A stretch of 27,435 nt of DNA from a virus (IMGVR_UViG_3300035157_000431:1-27435), one strand, 5' to 3'; numbered from the stretch's first letter, positions 20,560-27,029 are shown. Made by a program: numbers and translations. Notes: a model not told the origin generated them from the sequence alone.

Positions 20560-20562
20560 ATA
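20556..20562 (+). promoter_or_regulatory. CTAAATA box, putative T4-late-like promoter
   Basis: CTAAATA overlaps the stop of the oxygenase gene (TAA 20557-20559), with 19 bases between it and the ATG of the fucosyltransferase-like gene. The gene gap is only 22 bases, so the box has little room to occur by chance. Confidence 0.45.
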
Positions 20563-20581
20563 GTCAATAAAAGTATTAACA

Positions 20582-21919
20582 ATGGCACTGAGATTAAACG
20601 AGGAGCATCAATTTACTGGTAGTGGATTGGGATACCAAATGTCATCATATGCTTTGATGAGGTCATTATGTAACCGAGCAGGGTTAAAGTATGCTGCTGG
20701 TAAGTTTGAATTGCTTGCACTTAGGAATACATTTGAGTCATTGAATATTGATGAGCAAGCACATGATAAGATGGTAGCACCAGAGATATTAAGACAAGGT
20801 AGAAGAACATTTAGTGATGATACACCAATAGATGAGGATTTAGTAATAGAATTTTTGGATGGTGAACAGTTTGAGGATATATTACCAAGAGTTAAGGATG
20901 ATGGTATATTATTTGGGTATCCAACACCAATTAATAGTATTGATGAGACACAGATAACAGATATTAAAAAAGACTTTGCATATAGAGGTGACATCCAAGA
21001 TATATGTAAAGCATGGAAGAAGGAGAAGTTTGGTGATACTCCTGTAATCTCTATGCATTTTAGGAGAGGTGACTTCAATGAGATCTCAAGTGGCATGTTC
21101 TTAATTGATGATGATTATTATATTGATGCACTTAAGCAAATGCCTGATGGTTTACCAGTGCTAATCTTCACTAATGAAAAAGATTATATCTTAAACAATC
21201 CTAAGTGGCAGAGTGATAGGTTCACTTTGGTAACTGATCTAACCAATAATAATGAGTTGATTGAATGTGAATGGATGCAGATGATTGATGAGATTGTTGA
21301 TGAGTCTGGTATGGCAAGATTTTATTATAAGATGGCAATGATGTTAGCATCACAGAGAACTGGCGTACCTGTTCAACAAATTGCTAAGGAACTTGCACCA
21401 GCAGGTAAGAAGAAGATAAAGAATAATTGGTATAATTATTCATTCGACCATTGTATGATGCACTTATGTGATTATCATATCATGGCAAACAGTACCTATG
21501 GTATGTGGGGTGTTGAGTTGTCAAATACTCAGAAGGTAGTGTATCCTAAGTATTGGATGCAAGAGGATATTCATGGTGATGATAGTCTTGCTAATCGTAT
21601 TAAAAACTTTAATGCTGAGGAACCTGGTTCATTCTCAAATTGGGTCAAAAAAGACTCACTTGCAGCAACAACAGAACAAACTATTGATTCAAAGATAGAT
21701 GATGCTGATGGTTCAAAGAGTTGGACACATACTCTAAGACCAGACTTGAATGGTGTTGATCAAACTGCTACTATTGCAGGTCATTTTATGGGTAAGAATT
21801 GGGTAGGATTAGATAATCCAGACCAACGTGCATATTCTATTGTTAAGATGCCTACAGTATCATCTGATGATTTTAATCCATTCATAGATAATAGTGTGCC
21901 ATTACCACATGAGAAATGA
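20582..21919 (+). CDS. Alpha-1,2-fucosyltransferase-like glycosyltransferase, GT11 family (445 aa)
   Basis: GT11 enzymes transfer fucose from GDP-fucose. The hallmarks appear in order: a GSGLGYQMSSYALMRSL front (13-29, the N-Q-L/G-x-Q-x family start), ISMHFRRGDF at 156-165 (the H-x-R-R-G-D donor-binding motif), VLIFTNEKDYI (193-203), and CDYHIMANSTYGMWGVEL at 296-313 (the N-S-T-F/Y-S-x-W motif). Known GT11 enzymes are about 290-300 aa. This one has an insert around 225-290 and a C-terminal extra part of about 110 residues (from about 335) with no motif I know. It is probably cytoplasmic. The acceptor may be a host surface glycan, a virion glycan, or a protein. Confidence 0.8.
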   Translation: MALRLNEEHQFTGSGLGYQMSSYALMRSLCNRAGLKYAAGKFELLALRNTFESLNIDEQAHDKMVAPEILRQGRRTFSDDTPIDEDLVIEFLDGEQFEDILPRVKDDGILFGYPTPINSIDETQITDIKKDFAYRGDIQDICKAWKKEKFGDTPVISMHFRRGDFNEISSGMFLIDDDYYIDALKQMPDGLPVLIFTNEKDYILNNPKWQSDRFTLVTDLTNNNELIECEWMQMIDEIVDESGMARFYYKMAMMLASQRTGVPVQQIAKELAPAGKKKIKNNWYNYSFDHCMMHLCDYHIMANSTYGMWGVELSNTQKVVYPKYWMQEDIHGDDSLANRIKNFNAEEPGSFSNWVKKDSLAATTEQTIDSKIDDADGSKSWTHTLRPDLNGVDQTATIAGHFMGKNWVGLDNPDQRAYSIVKMPTVSSDDFNPFIDNSVPLPHEK

Positions 21920-22023
21920 TTGTAATTAATGCTGAAAATATCAGATTATTTGCAATAATAGTATTGGGTGTAATCTGGTTCTATCTTTTAAATCAACACT
22001 TGAGGAGTAATGATGATGACTGA
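21916..22023 (+). CDS. Tiny membrane protein, 35 aa
   Basis: The 35 residues are MIVINAENIR followed by a hydrophobic helix at 11-25 (LFAIIVLGVIWFYLL) and an acidic tail (RSNDDD). The ATG overlaps the fucosyltransferase stop (ATGA), and the end overlaps the next gene. The acidic tail suggests the C-terminus lies outside, if inserted. Function unknown. Confidence 0.45.
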   Translation: MIVINAENIRLFAIIVLGVIWFYLLNQHLRSNDDD

Positions 22024-22219
22024 CCGAGGAGAGCGATTAGTAAAGTCTTATCTAATTGCTATTACAGAATTAACAAGACAAACACGATTAAATAAATCAC
22101 AGATTGGTGCTAAAGCATTAGCAGGATTCTTAAAGGCATGTGTCGATGAGTGTGATAGTCTTACATACAAATCTACACAGGAGTTATATAAAATAGCAGA
22201 TGAGATAGATAATGGTTAA
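22016..22219 (+). CDS. Unknown helical protein, 67 aa
   Basis: Three ATGs in a row (22010, 22013, 22016) share the frame. GAGGAG at 22002-22007 is 8 bases before the third, so I choose 22016. The 67 residues look helical and basic in front (MTDRGERLVKSYLIAITELT, RQTRLNKSQIGAKALAGFLK) and acidic behind (YKIADEIDNG). Its last bases overlap the PRMT-like gene by 8 bases. No known family. Confidence 0.6.
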   Translation: MTDRGERLVKSYLIAITELTRQTRLNKSQIGAKALAGFLKACVDECDSLTYKSTQELYKIADEIDNG

Positions 22220-23267
22220 AAATGCGAAGAAACATTATTCTCCTGCATTAAAAGCAATGCAGACTTATAGATTTAATAATGGATTAGAATATTATTATGA
22301 TGGGTTAGATGGTTTAATGGAGGATCACGCACGTAATAAATTTTATGATGAGATTTTAAAAGAATGTAAGGATAAACGATGTGTTGATGTTGGTGCTGGT
22401 AGTGGATTACTAGCATTTTTAGCATTGAAGCATGGTGCTAAGGAAGTTATATGTTTTGAGCAGAATAGCAATTCAGCACGTCACATTGATACGTGTAGGA
22501 AGTTGATGAAGATACCTAGTGATAAGATGACAATAATAAATGATGAGTTTAAAGTAAGTAGATGGAATAAAGGAGACTATAATCTTCCAAATGATATTGA
22601 TATATTATTCCATGAGGTGATGGGTAGTTACATATGGAATGAGTTGATGTTGAATACATTTGATGAGGAGATTAATCAAGAGCATCCATGTTGGATTCTT
22701 CCTAGTCATTATACACTAAAGTTTAGTGTTGTTGCTCCCAATTTACCATTATTCCGTCAGTTAATTGATTATCAGCATAATCTATGTGAGGATAGGGATT
22801 TAGTACAAGGAAAACCTGGAGAATATAAAGAATTCCAATTACCATTGGATGTTGGTGTAGATATTGATGATGAGTTTGTTAAGTATTATCAGATGGTGAG
22901 ACATAATCGTAGGTTTGATGTGTTATCACCATTTAAGTTGAAGACTATTCCAAATTGTAAGTTATTAGATGCACTGTATGCAAAGTCAAAGACTATTCAT
23001 ATTACCACATCTGATATTAACGATAGGAGTACCCTACGCAATATAGTATTTGACCTACCTCAAATTAATAGTGGTTATTTGTTATTAATAAATCCAATAG
23101 TTAACAATAGAGATAAGACCATTACATTTGATTTTAAGGATAGTACATCATTTACTGGATGTGGTTCACCAATAGTTGTACCACCACCAAAAGAATACCA
23201 TTTTAAGAAGTTTAGATTTAATCTATTTGATAAAAATATGTTCATTGATAATCATGGTATTTGTTGA
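22212..23267 (+). CDS. PRMT-like class I methyltransferase (351 aa)
   Basis: Class I methyltransferases use S-adenosylmethionine. Motif I is CVDVGAGSGLLAFLALKHGA (57-76), with the acidic ribose contact at E83 (VICFEQN). The telling part is FHEVMGSYIWNELML at 133-147: two glutamates (E135 and E144) nine apart around M-G-x-Y. That is the double-E loop that holds the substrate arginine in protein arginine methyltransferases (E144 and E153 in rat PRMT1). ILPSHYTLKFSVVAP follows, as the I-F/L-P-x-x-x-x-L-Y segment does in PRMTs. I see no clear THW motif, so the rest of the barrel has diverged. The target is unknown: phage or host protein. It is coupled to the next glycosyltransferase by a one-base overlap. 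Confidence 0.8.
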   Translation: MVKNAKKHYSPALKAMQTYRFNNGLEYYYDGLDGLMEDHARNKFYDEILKECKDKRCVDVGAGSGLLAFLALKHGAKEVICFEQNSNSARHIDTCRKLMKIPSDKMTIINDEFKVSRWNKGDYNLPNDIDILFHEVMGSYIWNELMLNTFDEEINQEHPCWILPSHYTLKFSVVAPNLPLFRQLIDYQHNLCEDRDLVQGKPGEYKEFQLPLDVGVDIDDEFVKYYQMVRHNRRFDVLSPFKLKTIPNCKLLDALYAKSKTIHITTSDINDRSTLRNIVFDLPQINSGYLLLINPIVNNRDKTITFDFKDSTSFTGCGSPIVVPPPKEYHFKKFRFNLFDKNMFIDNHGIC

Positions 23268-24277
23268 TGAAGGATATACTGAGGTGTGATAAAGTTTATT
23301 CTCATTATGAGGGTAGAAGATCTTATAAAGAGGATAATTATACCCAATATTCATGTGATGGTGGTAAAGATTGTGGATTTGGTCAGAAGATGTTGTTCTG
23401 GAGACAAGCAGCATTATTAAATGAGTTATGTAATAATAGATTTGAGATACAGTTTAGGGAATCCATATTCCCAGAGCATATACTATTTGACTTCCCACAT
23501 ACTACATTTGTTAGTGATGATAAGTATGAACCTAATGAACTGGATAAATTAGAATACTTAGAGGTTCCACGTCTTATAAAAACATTTAAAAATAGAACAA
23601 GACTGAGATTGAGTAAAAATAAGAATGTACTCATGAATTCATGGATAATAGATCAACCTGCACCAAATGGAGTGAGGATAGGACATTGGGGTAGATATAA
23701 TGAACCAACACGTATGCGATTAAAATATCCAGAGTATGAGAATGTATTCAAAAAAGCATTTGGTAAGTATTATACTATTCATTTAAGAAGAATGAATGGT
23801 ATTTGGTTTGAGGATAGTGATTTAGAAGGGATGCCAGCATCATTGCAGAGATTATATAAAAGAGATAAGAGTGGTGGTAGTCCAATAGGTGAGAGTCCTT
23901 GGAAGTGGCACATTGGTAAAGAACTTAAAGATAGTGGTGTGTTCAGGTATATAAAGGATGAGAAGTATTATAACATAATGGATAATGTTTTGAAGGATGA
24001 TCCAGACGCACAATTTTATATTTGTAGTGATACTCCAGAGAAATATTATAGATATTGGTCAAGAGATTATAATATTGTTAGTAGAAGTCAAATAATTGAT
24101 CAATTTAAAAAAGCATTAGGTCTTAGGTATCATAACTTAACAGATTATATTGTGGAATTATCACTTGACTTCTTTGCAATGGCATATTCAAAGAGTATAA
24201 TTGCACATGGAGGATCTTCATTTAATATTGTTGCTTCACAATTCAGAGGAGCACCCTTGATAAATGTTAGACACTAA
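23267..24277 (+). CDS. Glycosyltransferase-like protein, fucosyltransferase/NodZ-like style (336 aa)
   Basis: I start at ATG 23267, which overlaps the preceding stop, not the upstream TTG codons. YTIHLRRMNGIW (169-180) gives an H-x-R-R element, YICSDTPEKYYRYW (251-264) resembles a nucleotide-sugar loop, and DFFAMAYSKSIIAHGGSSFN (301-320) matches the D-x-x-x-M/L-S-x-S...S-x-F end of the NodZ/GT23 and GT11-type GT-B folds. Four cysteines in the first 55 residues (C7, C30, C36, C54) may be structural. This fits a second fucosyl- or related transferase. It is not a clear copy of the gene at 20582. Donor and acceptor are unknown. Confidence 0.7.
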   Translation: MKDILRCDKVYSHYEGRRSYKEDNYTQYSCDGGKDCGFGQKMLFWRQAALLNELCNNRFEIQFRESIFPEHILFDFPHTTFVSDDKYEPNELDKLEYLEVPRLIKTFKNRTRLRLSKNKNVLMNSWIIDQPAPNGVRIGHWGRYNEPTRMRLKYPEYENVFKKAFGKYYTIHLRRMNGIWFEDSDLEGMPASLQRLYKRDKSGGSPIGESPWKWHIGKELKDSGVFRYIKDEKYYNIMDNVLKDDPDAQFYICSDTPEKYYRYWSRDYNIVSRSQIIDQFKKALGLRYHNLTDYIVELSLDFFAMAYSKSIIAHGGSSFNIVASQFRGAPLINVRH

Positions 24278-24285
24278 TATATAAT
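24257..24285 (+). promoter_or_regulatory. Putative sigma70-like promoter
   Basis: TTGATA (24257-24262) and TATAAT (24280-24285) are 17 bases apart. The -35 lies in the last codons of the glycosyltransferase gene. The next gene starts at 24310, which leaves a leader of about 18 bases. This is one of the two best promoters in the window. Confidence 0.65.
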
Positions 24286-24309
24286 AAGATATTAGTACGG
24301 TGAAGACCC

Positions 24310-25053
24310 ATGAACACAGAGGAATTAGTAGCAATGTACGAGGACAACAGGAAGGGAAGGTTAAACGAAGTAGTTCATGAATATCTGCATGATAGTGCAA
24401 GCACACCAGAGATATTCTTTGAGGATCTTAAATCAATTTTTACTGGTCATGCTAACCATAAGATAGAAGAAGCAAGGTTGGCAGAAGAAGCAGCACTTGC
24501 TAAATCTGAGGAAGCAGCAAGAATTGCAGCAGAGTTAGCGGATAAGGTAGAAGAACAAAATGCTGCACAAAATGCAGCAGCAGACGCACAACAGTATGCG
24601 TCATTCCATGATGATGTCGTGGTTGCCTATGCTGGTACTGCATTTGATGCACCACAGTATTATGCAACTCCAGAATCATATAATATTGATTCAAGCATTT
24701 ATCCACCAGATCATCCATATCATATTGATACCAGTATATCAGTAGGTTCAACCGCAGGATACCCAACAACAACATATACTGTAGATACCACAACATATGG
24801 TGATGTAAGTATTGCATCAAGTGAAGCAAATCCAACAGGATATTATGACCATGATCTTGCTGGTCCATATTATGTTGATGGTCATAGCGATGTACATCAA
24901 GTACCAACAGGTATTGCATCAAGTGAAGCAAATCCAACAGGATATTATGATGAACCAAATAATGTAGATCCTCAAACACCTGAGACTTATACAGTTCCAG
25001 AACCAGAGTTTGATCCTTTAGCAGTACCATCTAAATTTGACAATCATCGCTGA
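24310..25053 (+). CDS. Ala/Glu coiled-coil protein with Tyr-rich repeat tail (247 aa)
   Basis: The front 55 residues are charged (MNTEELVAMYEDNRKGRLNE, then FFEDLKSIFTGHANH). Residues 56-98 form an Ala/Glu/Lys coiled coil (EEARLAEEAALAKSEEAARI). From 99 on the protein is Tyr/Asp/Pro/Thr-rich and likely disordered or fibre-like (PYHIDTSISVGSTAGYPTTT). The unit IASSEANPTGYYD occurs twice, 34 residues apart. I know no family. The Tyr-Pro-Thr tail may be surface-exposed, but no signal or membrane segment is present. It is probably an early or middle gene, as it follows a sigma70-like promoter. Confidence 0.65.
   Translation: MNTEELVAMYEDNRKGRLNEVVHEYLHDSASTPEIFFEDLKSIFTGHANHKIEEARLAEEAALAKSEEAARIAAELADKVEEQNAAQNAAADAQQYASFHDDVVVAYAGTAFDAPQYYATPESYNIDSSIYPPDHPYHIDTSISVGSTAGYPTTTYTVDTTTYGDVSIASSEANPTGYYDHDLAGPYYVDGHSDVHQVPTGIASSEANPTGYYDEPNNVDPQTPETYTVPEPEFDPLAVPSKFDNHR
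24811..24950 (+). repeat. Exact 38-base direct repeat within a coding tail
   Basis: The 38 bases at 24811-24848 recur exactly at 24913-24950, an offset of 102 bases or 34 codons. The unit begins ATTGCATCAAGTGAAGC and encodes IASSEANPTGYY plus the first two bases of the next codon. Because the offset keeps the frame, this is a protein repeat, not a CRISPR or transposon remnant. Confidence 0.9.
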
Positions 25054-25127
25054 TGAAAAAGATTCTAGCATGGATTAAGAAGTTTTTGGACTTAAATAAC
25101 CAACGACCTTGGGAACCAGATGAATAA
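25053..25127 (+). CDS. Tiny peptide, 24 aa
   Basis: The 24 residues are MKKILAWIKKFLDLNNQRPW then EPDE. The front is a short amphipathic basic helix. The ATG shares a base with the preceding stop (TGATG). A terminator follows 8 bases after the stop. The position at an operon end supports it weakly. Confidence 0.45.
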   Translation: MKKILAWIKKFLDLNNQRPWEPDE

Positions 25128-25134
25128 CTGTCAC

Positions 25135-25161
25135 AAACCACCTGTAACAGGGTGGTTTTTT
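25135..25161 (+). terminator. Intrinsic terminator
   Basis: AAACCACC (25135-25142) pairs with GGTGGTTT (25151-25158) around an eight-base loop, followed by T residues to 25161. It closes the operon that starts at 24310 and separates it from the RNA candidate. Confidence 0.85.
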
Positions 25162-25165
25162 GGTA

Positions 25166-25171
25166 TATAAT
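25166..25171 (+). promoter_or_regulatory. TATAAT box before the RNA candidate
   Basis: A perfect -10 (GGTATATAATAGG) lies 4 bases after the terminator. No consensus -35 exists; the place for it (25143-25148) is TGTAAC, inside the terminator loop. A transcript from here would begin near 25178. Confidence 0.45.
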
Positions 25172-25177
25172 AGGTTC

Positions 25178-25557
25178 ATCAACATAAGTGAGGTTCTTAA
25201 CTACTCTGACATCCAAAACTTTGGTACTGTTCCAAATGACTGGTAAGAAGCAGAGACATGACGTTAAGGTAATTGACTTCCCCTCCAGTTGATGACCGCA
25301 GAGGTAACTGATGTGGTTGCTATGCCCCATTAAGTTGGGGGTACAGGTGTAAGCGATTCCCATAGCGTAAATTTGGGCATGACTGGTGAAACCAGCGTAG
25401 ATGCCCCACGTTCCTCTCACACTATCCGCAGCATGAGTTAGTACCTGACCATTGTGGGCAAGGATCTATGGTTGTCTCTGTTCAGCAGGGAAATTACGTC
25501 CTGTTAGTCCTACTAAGAGCAGTCAGGTGAAGCACCTCTTGACCATGCTGCTTTTTT
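25178..25557 (+). ncRNA. Candidate structured non-coding RNA (about 380 nt)
   Basis: This is the largest stretch without a believable gene, visibly richer in G and C than its surroundings, and bounded by a -10 box and a terminator. Stems I can pair by eye: CAGAGACA (25251-25258) with TGTCTCTG (25473-25480), which encloses about 214 nt; CAGTT/AACTG (25286-25310) with inner ACC/GGT; GCTATG/CATAGC (25319-25366) enclosing CCCCA/TGGGG; GGGCAT/ATGCCC (25375-25406) with inner CTGGT/ACCAG and a GAA loop; AGCAGG/CCTGTT (25484-25505). These fit a multi-domain RNA. I do not recognise RNase P, tmRNA, 6S, SRP or an intron core. A frame on the - strand crosses the terminator and I reject it. Exact ends are inferred. 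Confidence 0.65.
25518..25557 (+). terminator. Intrinsic terminator of the RNA candidate
   Basis: AGCA/TGCT, GTCA/TGAC and GGTG/CACC stack around an AAG loop with two small bulges. Six T residues follow (25552-25557). It is also part of the RNA's 3' end. Confidence 0.75.
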
Positions 25558-25576
25558 ATTCTTTGCTATTAATCAC

Positions 25577-25789
25577 ATGATTGATGAGTTACTAAAACAT
25601 TTAGAATACTGCATCGACGTATGTGGTATGACTGATGAACAAACAGGAGAGTTCCTAGGTGTTTGTCTTGATATAGGTGTATCTCCTGAATATTTTAATG
25701 AGGAGTTCTTAGTTCTTGACAGTGAAGACTGCCATAACGATGAGTACCTAAACATAGCAGAATTTAATTGCATGTATTGGGAGCAGTAA
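25577..25789 (+). CDS. Unknown acidic protein with several cysteines, 70 aa
   Basis: The 70 residues are acidic, with five cysteines (YCIDVCGMTDEQ, GVCLDIGVS, DCHND, FNCMYWEQ). The front is helical (MIDELLKHLEYCIDVC). It starts 19 bases after the RNA terminator's T-run, so it is probably transcribed from read-through or from its own weak signal. It is coupled to the next gene by TAATG. No family recognised. Confidence 0.6.
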   Translation: MIDELLKHLEYCIDVCGMTDEQTGEFLGVCLDIGVSPEYFNEEFLVLDSEDCHNDEYLNIAEFNCMYWEQ

Positions 25790-25986
25790 TGACTTACAAA
25801 CAAATCAATTACCAACAACAACAGTACAAAGAACTGCATCCCAAACCACTCTCAAGGTATGAGCAATTCCAAGAATGGTTAAATGAATGTCCTGTACAAA
25901 TTGAAGAGTACACAGACAACACAGATCATGCTATAGTAAGGTTTGATCTTCCATTTGAACCAGAGGATGATCATGCTGACGACTAA
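25789..25986 (+). CDS. Unknown small protein, 65 aa
   Basis: The start at ATG 25789 overlaps the preceding stop. The 65 residues are Gln/Tyr-rich in front (MTYKQINYQQQQYKELHPKP), helical in the middle (YEQFQEWLNECPVQIEEYTD), and acidic at the end (FEPEDDHADD). No known domain. Confidence 0.6.
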   Translation: MTYKQINYQQQQYKELHPKPLSRYEQFQEWLNECPVQIEEYTDNTDHAIVRFDLPFEPEDDHADD

Positions 25987-26016
25987 TTTAATTGTAAACC
26001 ATTTTGGAGACGAACT

Positions 26017-26190
26017 ATGACTTGCGGAACACATCTTACTCAGGATGAGTATGAATTGATTGAAGAAGCACTCACTCATTATAGTAGCACTCTTAATGAT
26101 GGTAGAGGACTAACTTTAATCAATAGACAGGCAGGAAGACTACTTGCTAAATTAGATCCAGCAAATGCTGAGTTAGTGACAGGAGTCTAA
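26017..26190 (+). CDS. Unknown small helical protein, 57 aa
   Basis: The 57 residues (MTCGTHLTQDEYELIEEALT, then HYSSTLNDGRGLTLINRQAG, RLLAKLDPAN) look helical. TTGGAGACG (26004-26012) gives a ribosome site GGAG about 7 bases before the ATG. The next gene is separated by a CTAAATA box. Function unknown. Confidence 0.55.
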   Translation: MTCGTHLTQDEYELIEEALTHYSSTLNDGRGLTLINRQAGRLLAKLDPANAELVTGV

Positions 26191-26193
26191 ATA
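26187..26193 (+). promoter_or_regulatory. CTAAATA box, putative T4-late-like promoter
   Basis: CTAAATA overlaps the stop of the 57-aa gene (TAA 26188-26190), 28 bases before the next ATG (26222). It is the fourth junction copy in this window, and the one with the longest leader. Confidence 0.4.
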
Positions 26194-26221
26194 ATGCACA
26201 TGAATTATTGGAGACTGCCCC

Positions 26222-26560
26222 ATGACTGATTCAGAATTACAAGCGATCAATGCCAAACTTGATAGAGTATTAGAACTACTGGACAAAGGCGAAGGACATC
26301 AGTTGATACCAACGTACACAGGTAGTAGGAAGTTGGATTACATTTTAGAGGAAGCATATGCTAATAATGAACCAATCAATGATGTTCTCAAAAGACATAA
26401 TAGACAAATAACATCTAAGGTTGGCAAAGATTTAGATAGATTAGATGAAGTACTCAGAGAAAACGCCGAGAAAGCGGATGTGAAAACGCCAGTTTTTAAT
26501 GACCTGTTAACTAAATATACTGAAGAGTGGGATGGAGTACATGACTCGGAGGGATGCTAA
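26222..26560 (+). CDS. Unknown charged protein, 112 aa
   Basis: A helical front (MTDSELQAINAKLDRVLELL) looks like a short coiled-coil oligomerisation segment. The middle is IPTYTGSRKLDYILEEAYAN, and a second helix is KVGKDLDRLDEVLRENAEKA. A CTAAATA at 26511-26517 lies inside the gene and I treat it as chance. No enzyme motif. Its last base is shared with the next start (TAATG). Confidence 0.65.
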   Translation: MTDSELQAINAKLDRVLELLDKGEGHQLIPTYTGSRKLDYILEEAYANNEPINDVLKRHNRQITSKVGKDLDRLDEVLRENAEKADVKTPVFNDLLTKYTEEWDGVHDSEGC

Positions 26561-26865
26561 TGGAACATGAATGGAGTCCAGAACAGGAAGAACTAAGACA
26601 AAAGTGTTTGGTTATACTTCTCAATCATGCCCATGAACAAGGCAGAGAAGATAACCGAGCAGTATATGAGTGTGCTAATGAATGGATACAGAGTAATGGA
26701 ACAACCGAAGGGTTGGTACAGAACTATGAACAGTATCACATGAGAGGTGAACCAACTGCAACAGACTATGCACGACCAAATACAGATATAAGGGATGTAC
26801 CTGTTACTGATTTTAATAGTACACATAGTAAAGTGAGTAAAGGAGGTAGAACACAGAATTGGTGA
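26560..26865 (+). CDS. Unknown protein, 101 aa
   Basis: I choose ATG 26560, in TAATG overlap with the preceding stop, over ATG 26554. The front is helical (MEHEWSPEQEELRQKCLVIL, HAHEQGREDNRAVYECANEW). The back half is polar and probably flexible (TATDYARPNTDIRDVPVTDF, SKVSKGGRTQNW). No family recognised. An intergenic stretch of about 160 bases with a promoter follows. Confidence 0.6.
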   Translation: MEHEWSPEQEELRQKCLVILLNHAHEQGREDNRAVYECANEWIQSNGTTEGLVQNYEQYHMRGEPTATDYARPNTDIRDVPVTDFNSTHSKVSKGGRTQNW

Positions 26866-26947
26866 GTGTAAATCATCAGAGTTATACATACCTTTGTATG
26901 GTTGCTTGGGGATACTCTATAATATCTTTAAGACCCGACAAACAGAA

Positions 26948-26975
26948 TTGACAAAGGGAGTATAGATAGTATAAT
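26948..26975 (+). promoter_or_regulatory. Putative strong sigma70 promoter
   Basis: TTGACA (26948-26953) and TATAAT (26970-26975) are both perfect, with a 16-base spacer. It is the only fully consensus pair I found. It points to the genes at 27030 and 27271, and a transcript would begin near 26982. The stretch 26866-26947 before it holds a small CATAC/GTATG hairpin (26888-26900) and nothing else I can name. Confidence 0.8.
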
Positions 26976-27029
26976 ATATGCAGTGGTGATGGTACTTTGA
27001 ACAGAGATAAGTCAGAGGTAATGAGATTA

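Noticed and set aside
20608-21096. - strand frame of 162 codons opposite the fucosyltransferase-like gene
   Set aside because: The + strand gene carries clear GT11 motifs; the antisense product has no motif and no promoter on that strand.
24811-24950. CRISPR-like repeat pair
   Set aside because: Only two copies, in frame within a gene, with no spacer array and no cas genes.
25031-25420. Open frame of 129 codons on the - strand across the RNA candidate
   Set aside because: It runs through a strong terminator and the last + strand gene, has no promoter or ribosome site, and the peptide is low in charge with no domain-like pattern. All convincing genes are on the + strand.
25178-25557. Identification of the RNA as tmRNA or RNase P from its size
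   Set aside because: I find no T-arm with a T-loop, no CCA end, no RNase P core signature and no conserved tag frame. Only a weak tag-like peptide exists, so I leave it as an unknown RNA.
26511-26517. CTAAATA as a promoter inside the 112-aa gene
   Set aside because: It lies in codons for L-T-K-Y. The next gene starts at 26560 with coupled translation, so no promoter is needed.
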